A stretch of 64,000 nucleotides of DNA from Diabrotica undecimpunctata (lineage: Eukaryota; Arthropoda; Insecta; Coleoptera; Chrysomelidae), in the NCBI RefSeq assembly GCF_040954645.1, contig NC_092803.1:8495230-8559229 (forward strand), read 5' to 3'. Both the position numbers and the translations under genes were made by a program. The notes under the pieces are model-generated. The model made no database searches. It saw only the letters and a program-made list of their open reading frames with translations, and had not been told where the DNA came from. Numbering within the stretch: position 1 is the stretch's first letter; each line of letters begins with the position of its first letter. This document shows positions 21,281 to 31,172 of this stretch, one piece after another.

Positions 21281-21791
21281 TCATTTCAATTAAAATGTTT
21301 GAAATTTATAACATTTGTTTAAATTAATTACCTTATAATTTGATACTTCATTATGGTTGTTCTATTTTTGGTAAGATTTGATCGTTCACTAAAAATTTAA
21401 TAAAAGTGCGACAACATTGTCGCATATGTCGTTTTCATTGGCTATTTATGTAGTTTGAAAATCACTTATTGCATTTTAAAAAAAATTTATACAGGATGTA
21501 ATATTTAATACGAATCCCTAAATTAATTTTTCCAAAGCCAGTCCTGGAATTTTTTAGTTTAGCTAATACCAGTCGAATGCTTGATAGTAGTGTACTGTAT
21601 CATGCAAAAATTAAAAAAATCAAATGAGCCGTATAAACACTACAGTAAAATGAAATAAATGGTCAATTACACAAATCACCCTGTTAATTAATAAAGAAGA
21701 GGAGTTGACATTTTTTAGTGGCCACATGATATGCTCCCTGAAGGACTCTACATATGGTAGAAGTATGTAAAGTTCCTCATGACTCACCCTG
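21281..21791 (-). repeat. right long terminal inverted repeat of inner mariner
   Basis: Inverted partner of 7540-8040. It starts about 150 bp after the transposase stop codon and ends at the TA at 21792-21793. Confidence 0.88.
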
Positions 21792-22572
21792 TATTAGTTT
21801 AGATTTATAAAATTCCTTTGTACCATCTAATAATCTGTACGGCGCCGATAACTTTCATTCAAATAACTTTCTAGACATAAGCTTCTAAAATCGTCAAATA
21901 ATTATAACAATGAAGGGATTAATGATAATGATTTCCAAATTATCGGTTTGAGTCATTCGAAAATTCCCAACATTAACGAAAGTTGAAAAATACCCTTCTC
22001 AGGTAATTAATTTTACCAATGAAAGGAAAGTCGAAGGTATTTTAAATGTAAACATATCCTTTATATACGTCGAGGGGGTCAGGGGGGAGATTTCTGAATG
22101 TTAAGAAACCATTACGAGCGTAGTGATTGAAGGGAGTGAGTGGATCAGTTCGAATCCAGCATTGGATGAGCGCTAGGCTCCTGTCCGCGCTAGCCGCAAC
22201 TCAGAAGGTTTAACACAGTCGGTATATTAATAAGTTTACTCAGTTCGTGTCAATATTGTATCACCGACAAGTTATCTAGTTTTTTGCACATAAATTCAAA
22301 CTAAATTTCATAAATCAGCTATCGTAAGCAAGTTGTCGGCGTCAAAAATACGTTGTTGTAATTGTTTAAATAGACTTGTTAAAACGTTCTTTTCGAAACT
22401 TTCATTTGTCCCAGTTTTCTGGGTGGTCCTTCAAAGAAGTATATAAAGTGAACCTATTTTCCTAAGGACAAAACTTGTTCCCCAAGGAAAAAAACTAGCG
22501 ACCTATGACTGGTGCGCGAGACAAAGGCATCAGGACAAGCTGTAAGGACAAACGCACCTGCATCTTCGCTCA
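21792..22572. other. right part of unresolved insertion
   Basis: AT-rich, no ORF of note. Around 22120-22210 it is more GC-rich, with AGTTCGAATCC resembling a pol III B box and two GCGCTAG repeats, but no convincing A box at the right distance. Confidence 0.35.
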
Positions 22573-22628
22573 GGGACCTTATGACAAGTGATACCTCGTT
22601 TGAAAGGTATTGAAAATACCTATTTAAC

Positions 22629-23038
22629 CATACTAATTTCAATTGATTTCAAGCTCATTTTGATGAATACATTAAGTAAATACTAAAATTGTAGTTTTGC
22701 ATTTAATTAATAAATATTAAAACCTGCGCCTTTAGTTACTTGTCAAAAAGTTGACGTTTTTCAATTCTCTAATTGTTTTTACGTGAGCGTCAACTTTTCA
22801 ACAATGACAATTAACCAGAGGCGAACGTTAGAATATTTATGAATTAAATGCGGAACTAAAATTATTTTAATATAACTATTCAATCATACTAATTTTGTTT
22901 GGATTTAAGATGATTTTGACGAATAAATTAAATAGATACTAAAATTCTAGTTTGGTATTTAATTAATAAAAATTCTAACATCGGCCTTTGGTTATTTGTC
23001 AAAAAAGTTGACGTTTATCAATTCTCTAGTTATTTTTA
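22629..23038 (+). repeat. imperfect 150-bp direct repeat in outer mariner leader
   Basis: 22629-22781 and 22885-23038 share CATACTAATTT, TTAATTAATAAA, GTCAAAA(A)GTTGACGTTT and CAATTCTCTA in the same order. Both precede the transposase ATG at 23193. Confidence 0.75.
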
Positions 23039-23192
23039 GTTTGCAAATGCGTTTATACCTAAATATTTAGTTTCTCCTTCTGCTTAAGTTAGTCAATTCA
23101 AGTTTAGTCAAGTTGTTTTGAGTTAGTTGTTCTTAGTTAATATTTAGTTTAATTATTGTTTAACGAGGCGTTTAAATTTTTACAAAGGCAGA

Positions 23193-23501
23193 ATGGTACG
23201 TAATGTATCCGACAAAGTAGCAGCTGTGTTAATAATTGGTGAATGTCGCAATAATTTCCATGCTGCGGAATGTCTTTTTAATGAGAGGAACCCGATTGTC
23301 CTACATCAAGAGCTTATTTGAGGAAGCTTCTTCGCAAGTTTAAACAAACAGGTACTGTTCAAGATGTCAAATGATCTGGTCGACCAACAATTAGTGATGA
23401 CAATAAAATTGACATAATTTCAAAAATTGTACTGAAACCTACTTCTTCTACAGCCCAACTTGCACATATCTATGGAATCAGTCAAAAGACGGTACACTGA
23501 G
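23193..23501 (+). pseudogene. outer DD41D mariner transposase, N-terminal part
   Basis: Starts MVRNVSDKVAAVLIIGECRN and carries the helix-turn-helix half of the protein, ending at SQKTVH immediately before the BEL insertion. It has a frameshift and stop near 23310, a TGA where a CGA (Arg) of the SGRPT motif is expected near 23372, and another TGA at the BEL junction (VH-stop-VL). Together with 30269-31014 it gives about 1,055 nt, close to the 1,050 nt of the inner mariner gene, which supports the join. Nonsense changes at former CGA codons suggest CpG decay before the BEL element arrived. Confidence 0.78.
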
Positions 23502-23911
23502 TGTTGTGTAACTGTTCAGTGGAAAACGGAAATCTTGAATTCTTCCAGTTACTTGTTGCTAAATATTATTTGGACTTCCCGTGGTTTTAGTAAGGAACAC
23601 AAGACCGTAAATTAAACTATTTAATACTTCTATGTAAACGTTATAATATGAAAAAACTTAATTGTTTGTAATGAAAATAAAAAATATTACAAATATATTA
23701 ATATTATAATATTATACTACATGTTGTTACTTCGATGAATTGAAACAGAATGCTTTTGCCGTTTGCCGGAGGAGGGTTGGTTTTACCATCTTTCCGTTAA
23801 GAAGTAACGGGACTTCTTACTTATCTTCCCTTAGCGACAAGCTGTCGCCAAGCTATGCTTGCGTCGTTACAAAGACGACAGATCCGTCGTCAGGTCATTT
23901 AGATTTTAACA
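23502..23911 (-). repeat. 3' LTR of BEL element
   Basis: Downstream LTR in the element's own orientation. I saw no difference from the other LTR over 410 bp, including the AT-rich core and the GTTTGCCGGAGGAGGGTTGG stretch. Confidence 0.93.
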
Positions 23912-23926
23912 TAAGCCGCCCCCTTT
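23912..23926 (-). promoter_or_regulatory. polypurine tract of BEL element
   Basis: On the minus strand AAAGGGGGCGGCTTA abuts the 3' LTR. This is the expected primer for plus-strand DNA synthesis. Confidence 0.7.
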
Positions 23927-23987
23927 GAACGCCATAAGGGGGTTCAAAAAACTCAAATATATAATGTCCAAAAGTCAATATGAAAAA

Positions 23988-26900
23988 CTAAAGTTGATTT
24001 TCGTTCGGTAGTACACATAACTTCACAACCGGACGTTTGTATACGCCAGAGTTTGTTTTTAGCGTTACACTACGCACAATTCCGTCACTGCCGGCATGGA
24101 TGTCAATTACTCTACCTAAGGTCCATCTAAGAGGTTCCAGTCCATCTTCTTTAACAAGTACTAGGGAACCAATCTTGAGAAGGGAACTGCATTGTTTCTT
24201 CCACTTGACGCGTTGCTGAAGAGAAGAGACGTATTCTTTGGACCATCGTGTCCAATAACATTGCACCATTTGCTGCACCCTTTGAAATCTGCTCAACCTG
24301 TTTTCCATAACATCTAACAGATTGCGGTCAGGAACTGATGTGAGAGGTGATCCAACCAGAAAATGTGCAGGTGTGAGAGGAAGTAGGTCTGAGGGGTCAT
24401 TAGACATAGGAAAAAGAGGTCTGGAATTGAGAATTGCTTCAATTTGAATCAAAACAGTGGAAAACTCCTCATAGGAGAGAACCGTATTGCTAATTACTCG
24501 TTTAAGATGGTATTTTACCGATTTTACCCCTGCTTCCCAGATACCACCAAAATGAGGTGAACGCGGCGGAATGAATTTCCAATCGATACCCTCAGAAGAG
24601 AGTCTGTCATGTATGACAGAATTGTTAGTCTTGAGAAAGTTGGAAAGTTCATTGTTGGCACCTTTAAATGTGCTCCCGTTATCGGAAAGAATAGAAGCGC
24701 ATTTACCCCGTCGAGAAGTAAAGCGTCTTAAAGCTGCTATAAAGCATTCCGTAGTCAGACTACTCACAACCTCCAAGTGTATAGCCTTTGTGGCCAGACA
24801 AATAAAAAGTGCTACATAACCCTTAATAGTCTTGTAGTTCCTCGTAAGACGGTCCTTTAAAAGAAAAGGTCCAGCATAATCAAGTCCCGAGTGGGTAAAG
24901 GGTCGTGAAGGAGTAAGACGTGAAGAAGGTAGATTACCCATTAAATAAGTTTCGAGTTTTGGAGCTGCCTTGAAACATGTGATGCAGTTTCTCACAACCT
25001 TTCTAACGACATAGCGTCCATTGAGAGGCCAATATTTCTCTCGCAAGGAAGATAAAAGTAGCTGTGGACCAGCATGCTGTAATTTCATGTGTTCATGCCG
25101 TACAAGTATGTCTGTAAAATGATGTTTTTGTGGAATTACGATGGGATGCTTTCTCTCGTATGAGATGTCAGCGTTGTGAATTCTTCCACCAACTCGAATT
25201 ATGTCATCTTGATCAAGAAAAGGATTCAGGGTGAGAAGTTTGCTTTTATGATCGACCTTGCCATGCTTTTTGAGATGTGTGAAATCATCAGAAAAAGACT
25301 GATTTTGCACAATGCGAATAAGACAAATCAGAGAACAGGCAATTTCTTCACATGTTAAATTGGTGAAGGTTCTTTCTGGCATGGTTAGCCTGGAATTTTT
25401 GCAGAAACGTAATATGTAGGCTACAATTCGTTGTAATTTAGTTAAGGAAGAAATTTTGTAAATAATGTCGAGATTCATGCAAATTCTTACGGATAGATTA
25501 ACAGAAGATCGAAGTTCAGGAATTTTAACCTGTTTGAAGGGTTGATGAGGCCATAAATTTTCAGATAATAAAAGCCATGGAGGGCCATGAAACCATAGAT
25601 CGGAATTTTGTAGTGCCGTAGGTGAAATACCACGTGATAATAAATCTGCAGGATTTTCCTGTGTGTTTATATATCTCCAGGAATTAGAATTAGTCAACGA
25701 TTGAATCTGTGAAATCCTGTTCGCAACGAAAGGTTTTAACAAGTTGGGAGATGTATTGATCCATGCTAGAACAATGTTGGAATCACACCAATAAACAATT
25801 TCATCAAAATTAATTTGTAGTGATTGCTTTACTTTGTCCACCAATTCAGATAAGAGTAGGGCTCCAGAAAGTTCAAGTCGGGGAACTGTAAGAATATGTT
25901 TCAAAGGAGCTACCCTGGTTTTGGCACAGAGTAAATAACAACTTATATTTCCTTGAGCATCTAAGGAACGAATAAAAATACAAGCACCATATGCTGCAGT
26001 AGACGCATCGGAAAATCCATGTAATTGTATGGATGTAAAATTTGAAACAGTAATATATCTAGGGAATTGTAATTTATTAAGATTGACTAATTGGGATTGA
26101 TAATTTGACCATTTTGTATGAATATCCATGGGTACAACTTCATCCCAGGAAATTTTTAGACGCCATAAGTCTTGTAGAATGATCTTAGCGGTTATTGTAA
26201 CTGCTGCTAAGAGACCAAGAGGATCAAATATCTTCGAAATTGCAGAAAGAATGTGTCTCTTAGTAATCCTAGAATTGTTTGCAGTAGGTTGAACATTAAA
26301 GAAGAAAACGTCTAATTTGGGATTCCAAAAGAGACCCAATGTTTTGACAGTTTCATTGGAACCTATGTTCAAAGGAGTGTTATCTATATTATCGATTTTT
26401 AATTCGGTTGAATTTGATTTCCATTTACTTAAATGAAAGCCATGTTTTGAAAGTAATTCAGTGGTTAAAGATTGAATACGTTTAAGTTCGTCTAAGGTGG
26501 AAGCACCGGTATGGAGATCGTCCACGTAAAAATCGCGTAAAATGATAGACGAAATATCAGGAAATTTGTCAGAGTAAATGTGAGCTACTTCTTGCACACA
26601 TCGCGTTGCTAAAAAGCTGGCGGAAGCAGTGCCATAAGTCACAGTATTTAGAGTATAAGTCTCAATAGATGAATTTGGATCAGATCGCCACAATATTTTT
26701 TGTAAACAACGCTGATTTTCCTTTATAAGAATTTGTCGATACATTTTAACGATATCAGCAGTTAAAGCAAATTTGTGTTTTCGAAAACGTAAAATAATAG
26801 TAAAAAGATCGTCTTGTAGTGTAGGACCTACCATAAGTATATCGTTCAACGAAAAGCCAGTGTCAGTTTTAGCAGATCCGTCAAATACGACACGAATCTT

Positions 26901-29105
26901 GTTACCTTTGTAAACGCAATGATGAGGAAGAAAGAAGTCTGGATGAGATACTAAATTTGGAGGAAGTTTAGACATATGATTTAATGATGAGTATTCACTG
27001 ATGAATTGAATGTAATCTGCTTTCAAAGTTGGGTTAGAGTTTAATTTCTTTTCCAAAGAGAAAAAACGTTTGGTAGCTGAAATCTCTGAATTACCAAGAT
27101 TTGATAGAGGTAACTTTAAAGGAAGAGAGACAATGAATCTGCCTGTAGAATCAAAGGAAGTAGTTTCTTTGAAGTGTTTCTCACATTGAAGTTCTTCTTC
27201 AGAAAAGAACTTGGTTCTTGGAAATTCTTCAAGTTCCCAGAATTTCTGTAACTGATTTTCGAGATTTCTGTTGCTAGAAAAGTGACAATTTGTTTTGTTA
27301 CGAGAAAGAAAAGGTATAGGACCGGATACAATCCAGCCAAGCTTGGTTTTGTGTAAAGTTGGTTGACCATGTGATAGCTTAATTTGACCAACGCATAAGA
27401 GATCCCAAAATGTGTCTGCACCGATTAAAATGTCTATAGGAGACGAAACGTTAAAGTGTGGATCGGCTAATGTAACATTAGAGGGAATGTTTAGAGATTC
27501 CCTGTTTAGTGTGACTGAAGGCAGTCTTCCAGTTATTTCAGGCATCACTAAACAAGAAATTGTACGTGTAAAGTTGATTGTATTTGATTTGAAGGTAAGA
27601 GAAGTTTTAAGATGAACCACAGAATTTGTTTGATTTATGCCATAGACAGAAAAATCAATTGCAGTTGTGGGTAATTTTAAAGTATTAAGTAACCGTTGAG
27701 TAATAAAATTACTTTCCGAACCACTGTCCAACAGTGCACGAGCTTCATGCATGTTACCTTTGGAGTCAAAGACCTTAATTAAAACAGTAGACAGTAAAAT
27801 TTGCGACGAACTAGCAAAATGGTTGTGAGTTGTTAAGGAGTTTGTAGTTTGATTAGAAGGTGTTTGAGAAGATGATGCTTCCAAATTTGGAGTGTTCTGA
27901 ATAGAATTATGAAAATGCAAAAGCGTATGATGAGGTTTGCCACATTTGCGACAGCCAGAAGATTTGCAGTTTTTAGTAGGATGTCCAGAACGTAAACAAT
28001 TGATGCAAAGTTTTAAACGTTTTGCTTCGTTTAAGCGAGAGGTTGGCTGCAATTTGCTAAAATTAGGACACGAATAAATAAGATGATTTTGTGAACATAA
28101 TGAACAATTTAAAGTGTTGCTGTTATTGTTCGTAGATACAAAAGATTTTGCTTTGGTGCGGAGTTTTTCATCGTGATTATTAAGAGATTCCAGAACTCTA
28201 CATTTTCCTTTTAAGAATTCTGTGAGCTCATTTAATGTGGGTAAATTTGTAGCGTTATCTTTCAACGATTGTTCCCATTCGCGGTGAGATGTGTTGTCCA
28301 ATTTTGTAGTGACTAAGTAGATAATAAGAGGATCCCAACCTGTAATGTCTATTTGTAAAGATTCAAGAGATCGTAGATGTCGTTGTAAACCGTCTAATAA
28401 GGCTCGCAAATCATTATGTGAGTTTCTAGAAATGTTGGGTAAATTGAAGAGCTTTTTGATGTGGTTATTAACCAGAAGTGGTTTATTTTCAAACCTTTCC
28501 CTTAAAAGTGACCATGCTGTGGCATATGTTGCATCAGAAATATCTAAATTGCGTATTGTATCTGCAGCAATGCCCTTTAAGGATAGTCTCAAATAGTGAA
28601 ATTTTTGTATGTTCGAAAGTTCGGAATTTGTGTGGATGATAGAGTTGAAAGTGTCTCGAAAAAATAACCAGGTGTCGTAGTCGCCTTCAAACGAAGGTAA
28701 ATTAATGGTAGGTAAACGTATATTTTGTTGAGAAATGTTACCTTCACTTGTGGAAGGTGTAGATGATTGGAATATCTGACCAGCAGGAGGAGTCGAAAGT
28801 TTGGCAAGAAGTTCTCTAGCTAGGCCAGTGATAGAAAAGAGTGGATTTTCAAAAGATGCTCGTTCCTTGTCATGAATAGTGGATGCATTTGTAGTATAGT
28901 TTGGGTCAGCAGCCTCAATAATTGATTGAACATTATCAAAATCGTCATAGAGCTTCTCAACTTTCTCAAGGCGTAACTGTAAATCCCTAAAGTTAATTTC
29001 AGTTGCAGGTAACTCTTTGACAGAGTTAAAATAATTCGAGAAACGAGTTAAAGTGCCCTTAATTGAAGTGCGTTTAATTTTAGCATTATCAGCAGCTTCA
29101 GCCAT
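23988..29105 (-). CDS. BEL/Pao Gag-Pol polyprotein
   Basis: Single intact frame of 1,705 residues starting MAEAADNAKIKR. Order: Gag-like region with the DUF1759-type stretch (LPSFEGDYDTWLFFRDTF, about residue 135); zinc knuckles CSLCSQNH (about 332), CINCLRSGHPTKNC (about 370) and CRKCGKPHH (about 386); aspartic protease ALLDSGSESNFI (about 460); Pao-type RT with FDGSAKTDTGFSLND and YVDD (about 860); RNase H starting GFSDASTAAYGA (about 1030); integrase zinc finger H...H...C..C (about 1340-1375); integrase core with Asp in HSGLDYAGPF (about 1410), Asp in LSDNGSTF (about 1475) and Glu in GGIWEAGV (about 1523); and a C-terminal DUF5641-type region (PLRWTLGRV). All visible catalytic motifs are intact. 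Gag and Pol share one frame, so no frameshift is needed. The protein makes the particle, copies the RNA and integrates the DNA. Confidence 0.95.
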   Translation of the reverse strand: MAEAADNAKIKRTSIKGTLTRFSNYFNSVKELPATEINFRDLQLRLEKVEKLYDDFDNVQSIIEAADPNYTTNASTIHDKERASFENPLFSITGLARELLAKLSTPPAGQIFQSSTPSTSEGNISQQNIRLPTINLPSFEGDYDTWLFFRDTFNSIIHTNSELSNIQKFHYLRLSLKGIAADTIRNLDISDATYATAWSLLRERFENKPLLVNNHIKKLFNLPNISRNSHNDLRALLDGLQRHLRSLESLQIDITGWDPLIIYLVTTKLDNTSHREWEQSLKDNATNLPTLNELTEFLKGKCRVLESLNNHDEKLRTKAKSFVSTNNNSNTLNCSLCSQNHLIYSCPNFSKLQPTSRLNEAKRLKLCINCLRSGHPTKNCKSSGCRKCGKPHHTLLHFHNSIQNTPNLEASSSQTPSNQTTNSLTTHNHFASSSQILLSTVLIKVFDSKGNMHEARALLDSGSESNFITQRLLNTLKLPTTAIDFSVYGINQTNSVVHLKTSLTFKSNTINFTRTISCLVMPEITGRLPSVTLNRESLNIPSNVTLADPHFNVSSPIDILIGADTFWDLLCVGQIKLSHGQPTLHKTKLGWIVSGPIPFLSRNKTNCHFSSNRNLENQLQKFWELEEFPRTKFFSEEELQCEKHFKETTSFDSTGRFIVSLPLKLPLSNLGNSEISATKRFFSLEKKLNSNPTLKADYIQFISEYSSLNHMSKLPPNLVSHPDFFLPHHCVYKGNKIRVVFDGSAKTDTGFSLNDILMVGPTLQDDLFTIILRFRKHKFALTADIVKMYRQILIKENQRCLQKILWRSDPNSSIETYTLNTVTYGTASASFLATRCVQEVAHIYSDKFPDISSIILRDFYVDDLHTGASTLDELKRIQSLTTELLSKHGFHLSKWKSNSTELKIDNIDNTPLNIGSNETVKTLGLFWNPKLDVFFFNVQPTANNSRITKRHILSAISKIFDPLGLLAAVTITAKIILQDLWRLKISWDEVVPMDIHTKWSNYQSQLVNLNKLQFPRYITVSNFTSIQLHGFSDASTAAYGACIFIRSLDAQGNISCYLLCAKTRVAPLKHILTVPRLELSGALLLSELVDKVKQSLQINFDEIVYWCDSNIVLAWINTSPNLLKPFVANRISQIQSLTNSNSWRYINTQENPADLLSRGISPTALQNSDLWFHGPPWLLLSENLWPHQPFKQVKIPELRSSVNLSVRICMNLDIIYKISSLTKLQRIVAYILRFCKNSRLTMPERTFTNLTCEEIACSLICLIRIVQNQSFSDDFTHLKKHGKVDHKSKLLTLNPFLDQDDIIRVGGRIHNADISYERKHPIVIPQKHHFTDILVRHEHMKLQHAGPQLLLSSLREKYWPLNGRYVVRKVVRNCITCFKAAPKLETYLMGNLPSSRLTPSRPFTHSGLDYAGPFLLKDRLTRNYKTIKGYVALFICLATKAIHLEVVSSLTTECFIAALRRFTSRRGKCASILSDNGSTFKGANNELSNFLKTNNSVIHDRLSSEGIDWKFIPPRSPHFGGIWEAGVKSVKYHLKRVISNTVLSYEEFSTVLIQIEAILNSRPLFPMSNDPSDLLPLTPAHFLVGSPLTSVPDRNLLDVMENRLSRFQRVQQMVQCYWTRWSKEYVSSLQQRVKWKKQCSSLLKIGSLVLVKEDGLEPLRWTLGRVIDIHAGSDGIVRSVTLKTNSGVYKRPVVKLCVLPNENQL

Positions 29106-29853
29106 AGTGACAAGTAAATTTATTAAATGTAAAATAAGTAAGGTACAATGTTAAGTATTATAACTTGTGTGTTAAATGAAAATGTAACTAAATGTAAATT
29201 TTTTGTGCTTAAAAAATATAAAATAATAAAATTGCTGTAATAAAATAGCACAGAAAATGTGTAAATGATTAAAGTGATTTAGATGTAGCTTTATTTAGTT
29301 ATAAAGCGTGCCCGAATCGTTGGAAAGCCGAATCGGTTGGTAAATAGTACCCAGAAGTTGTAAATTAAGAAAATATGTCAAATATATCCAGAAAGGATGT
29401 AGAAATGACGATAAGGTGTGATTACGATTACGCAAATGACGAACCGTATTGGTTATAGAACCCAAAAGTGTAAATTATAGCAAATTATAGTAAATACATC
29501 CAAATAGGACGTAAAAATATATATGTTCAGTGATGTAGTGTAAGAATGCAGAAATTATTTAAAAACAAATCAAATTAGTTATTTTTAAATGTAAAATAAG
29601 GAATAAAACCCTGTAATAGTACACCACCGCGTTTACACCAAGTAAAATAATCAAATAAATGTTTCGTATGTTGTACAAAATAGTGAGTAATAACAAACAA
29701 TTAAGATAGAAGTAGTTTTCCACCGAATTGAAACAAATCAAATGTAAATCTCATGTGAAAATGTAAAAAATGAAATAAAGGTAAAAGGAAAAGCACTAAC
29801 CTTTGATATTTCGTATTTCCAAAGCAGCAAGCATCCAAATCGAAGGACCAGTA
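29106..29853 (-). other. 5' leader of BEL element with primer-binding-like site
   Basis: About 750 bp between the 5' LTR and the ATG. Next to the LTR the minus strand reads TACTGGTCCTTCGATTTGG, with TGG three bases in, a candidate tRNA primer site. Further on (about 29310-29520) is an imperfect direct duplication containing a TACCCAGAAG...AAATAT...GGATGTAGAAAT-type unit twice. Confidence 0.6.
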
Positions 29854-30263
29854 TGTTGTGTAACTGTTCAGTGGAAAACGGAAATCTTGAATTCTTCCAG
29901 TTACTTGTTGCTAAATATTATTTGGACTTCCCGTGGTTTTAGTAAGGAACACAAGACCGTAAATTAAACTATTTAATACTTCTATGTAAACGTTATAATA
30001 TGAAAAAACTTAATTGTTTGTAATGAAAATAAAAAATATTACAAATATATTAATATTATAATATTATACTACATGTTGTTACTTCGATGAATTGAAACAG
30101 AATGCTTTTGCCGTTTGCCGGAGGAGGGTTGGTTTTACCATCTTTCCGTTAAGAAGTAACGGGACTTCTTACTTATCTTCCCTTAGCGACAAGCTGTCGC
30201 CAAGCTATGCTTGCGTCGTTACAAAGACGACAGATCCGTCGTCAGGTCATTTAGATTTTAACA
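29854..30263 (-). repeat. 5' LTR of BEL element
   Basis: Upstream LTR in the element's orientation; transcription of the polyprotein should start here and run leftward. Length and sequence match the other LTR. Confidence 0.93.
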
Positions 30264-30268
30264 CTGAG

Positions 30269-31014
30269 TGTTGGCTGCAAACAAATTCCATCCATGCAAT
30301 TTAAAAATTGTGCACCAACTTTCAGATGATGTCCCCCACCAAAGACTAGAATTATGTAAAAATATGTCCAATAAAATTAACCAACAGCCCGATTACATAA
30401 AAACAATTTGTTTTAGTGACGAAAGTACTTTTTCTCTAAATGGAAATGTTAACACACACGATGTGAGGTATTGGAGTGACACAAATCCTCACGTCTTTCG
30501 TGAACCACATACTCAATTTCCAAAAAAAAAATGTTTGGGCTGATATTTTGGGAAACCACATAGTTGGACCTGTTTTTCTCAATACTAACTTAACCGGTGA
30601 AGTGTATCTGGAGATGTTACAAAATGCAATTGACCAGTTAATACTTGAAATTCTCGAAATTTCGGCAACTTGGAAATAACGTTTCAACAAGATGGTGCTT
30701 CTGCACACCATTATGGTGCAGTAAGACGTTACCTAGATGAGCAATATCGTGGTAGATGGATTAGACGACGAGGTACGATAGAATGGCCAGTTAGGTCACC
30801 GGACCTCACACCATTAGATTTTTTCCCGTGGGGATACTTGAAATCTAAAGTTTACGCTACAGCACCCAACAATATTGACATTTTGAAACAACGAATTGTT
30901 GAAGAATGTAGGGCAATTTCCCCCGACACATTTGAACGAGTACGGCAGGAGTTTAGAAATAGGATGCATTACTGTCAGGAAGTAGATGGAGCACATTTTA
31001 AACACTTACTATAA
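30269..31014 (+). pseudogene. outer DD41D mariner transposase, C-terminal part
   Basis: Continues the gene across the BEL insertion (VLAANKFHPCN...). Catalytic motifs: CFSDESTF (first Asp), FQQDGASAHH (second) and SPDLTPLDFFPWG (third), with 41 residues between the second and third. Frameshifts lie at an A9-10 run near 30521-30530 and near 30665, so the protein is spread over three frames and is dead. It ends with a stop at 31012-31014, about 160 bp before the right terminal repeat. Family knowledge: Tc1/mariner DDE/D transposase acting at TA targets. Confidence 0.85.
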
Positions 31015-31172
31015 AATGAGCTCAAACTCAAACAAACTTATTATATTTGAATAGGTATTTTGAATTCCTTTTATGAATAGGTATGAATAGGTATTTATTT
31101 AATTTATTCTTTAAAATAAGCTTAAACTCAAATAAAATTAGTCAAACGAGGTATCACTTGCCATAAGGTCCC

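Larger units (their letters stand above)
7540..21791 (+). mobile_element. inner DD41D mariner-like element with long TIRs, split by gypsy
   Basis: Ends start CAGGGTGAGTCATGAGGAAC and are flanked by TA (7538-7539, 21792-21793). The inverted match continues for about 500 bp with few differences, far longer than the roughly 30 bp typical of mariner. A Ty3/gypsy element occupies 8468 to about 20038-20070; without it the element is about 2.65 kb. It carries one intact transposase gene (20081-21130) in the same orientation. The gypsy insertion lies just upstream of the start codon, separating gene and left end but leaving the protein unbroken. Confidence 0.88.
6929..22572. mobile_element. unresolved insertion inside the left repeat of the outer mariner
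   Basis: Defined by comparison with the intact right end of the outer mariner: the right end reads TTTAAAT-GGGACC without interruption, while the left copy is split between 6928 and 22573. Apart from the inner mariner (7540-21791) the insertion contributes 6929-7539 and 21792-22572, about 1.4 kb. I see no clear target duplication and no protein motif. It contains a pair of 15-bp inverted repeats (6964-6978 and 7440-7454) and a locally GC-rich segment near 7060-7190. Its family is unknown to me. Confidence 0.5.
23502..30263 (-). mobile_element. full-length BEL/Pao LTR retrotransposon
   Basis: Identical-looking 410-bp LTRs (23502-23911 and 29854-30263) flank one 1,705-codon polyprotein on the minus strand. 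A perfect 5-bp target duplication CTGAG lies at 23497-23501 and 30264-30268, the usual size for BEL. The LTRs run TGTT...AACA on either strand. It interrupts the outer mariner transposase. Complete structure, open frame and matching LTRs indicate a very recent, possibly active insertion. Confidence 0.95.

Noticed and set aside
22130..22210. tRNA-like AGTTCGAATCC box and stem
   Set aside because: No A box at a sensible distance and no cloverleaf; treated as chance.
24037..28807. Several plus- and minus-strand ORFs of 60-101 codons inside the BEL element
   Set aside because: Antisense or alternate-frame shadows of the 1,705-codon polyprotein.
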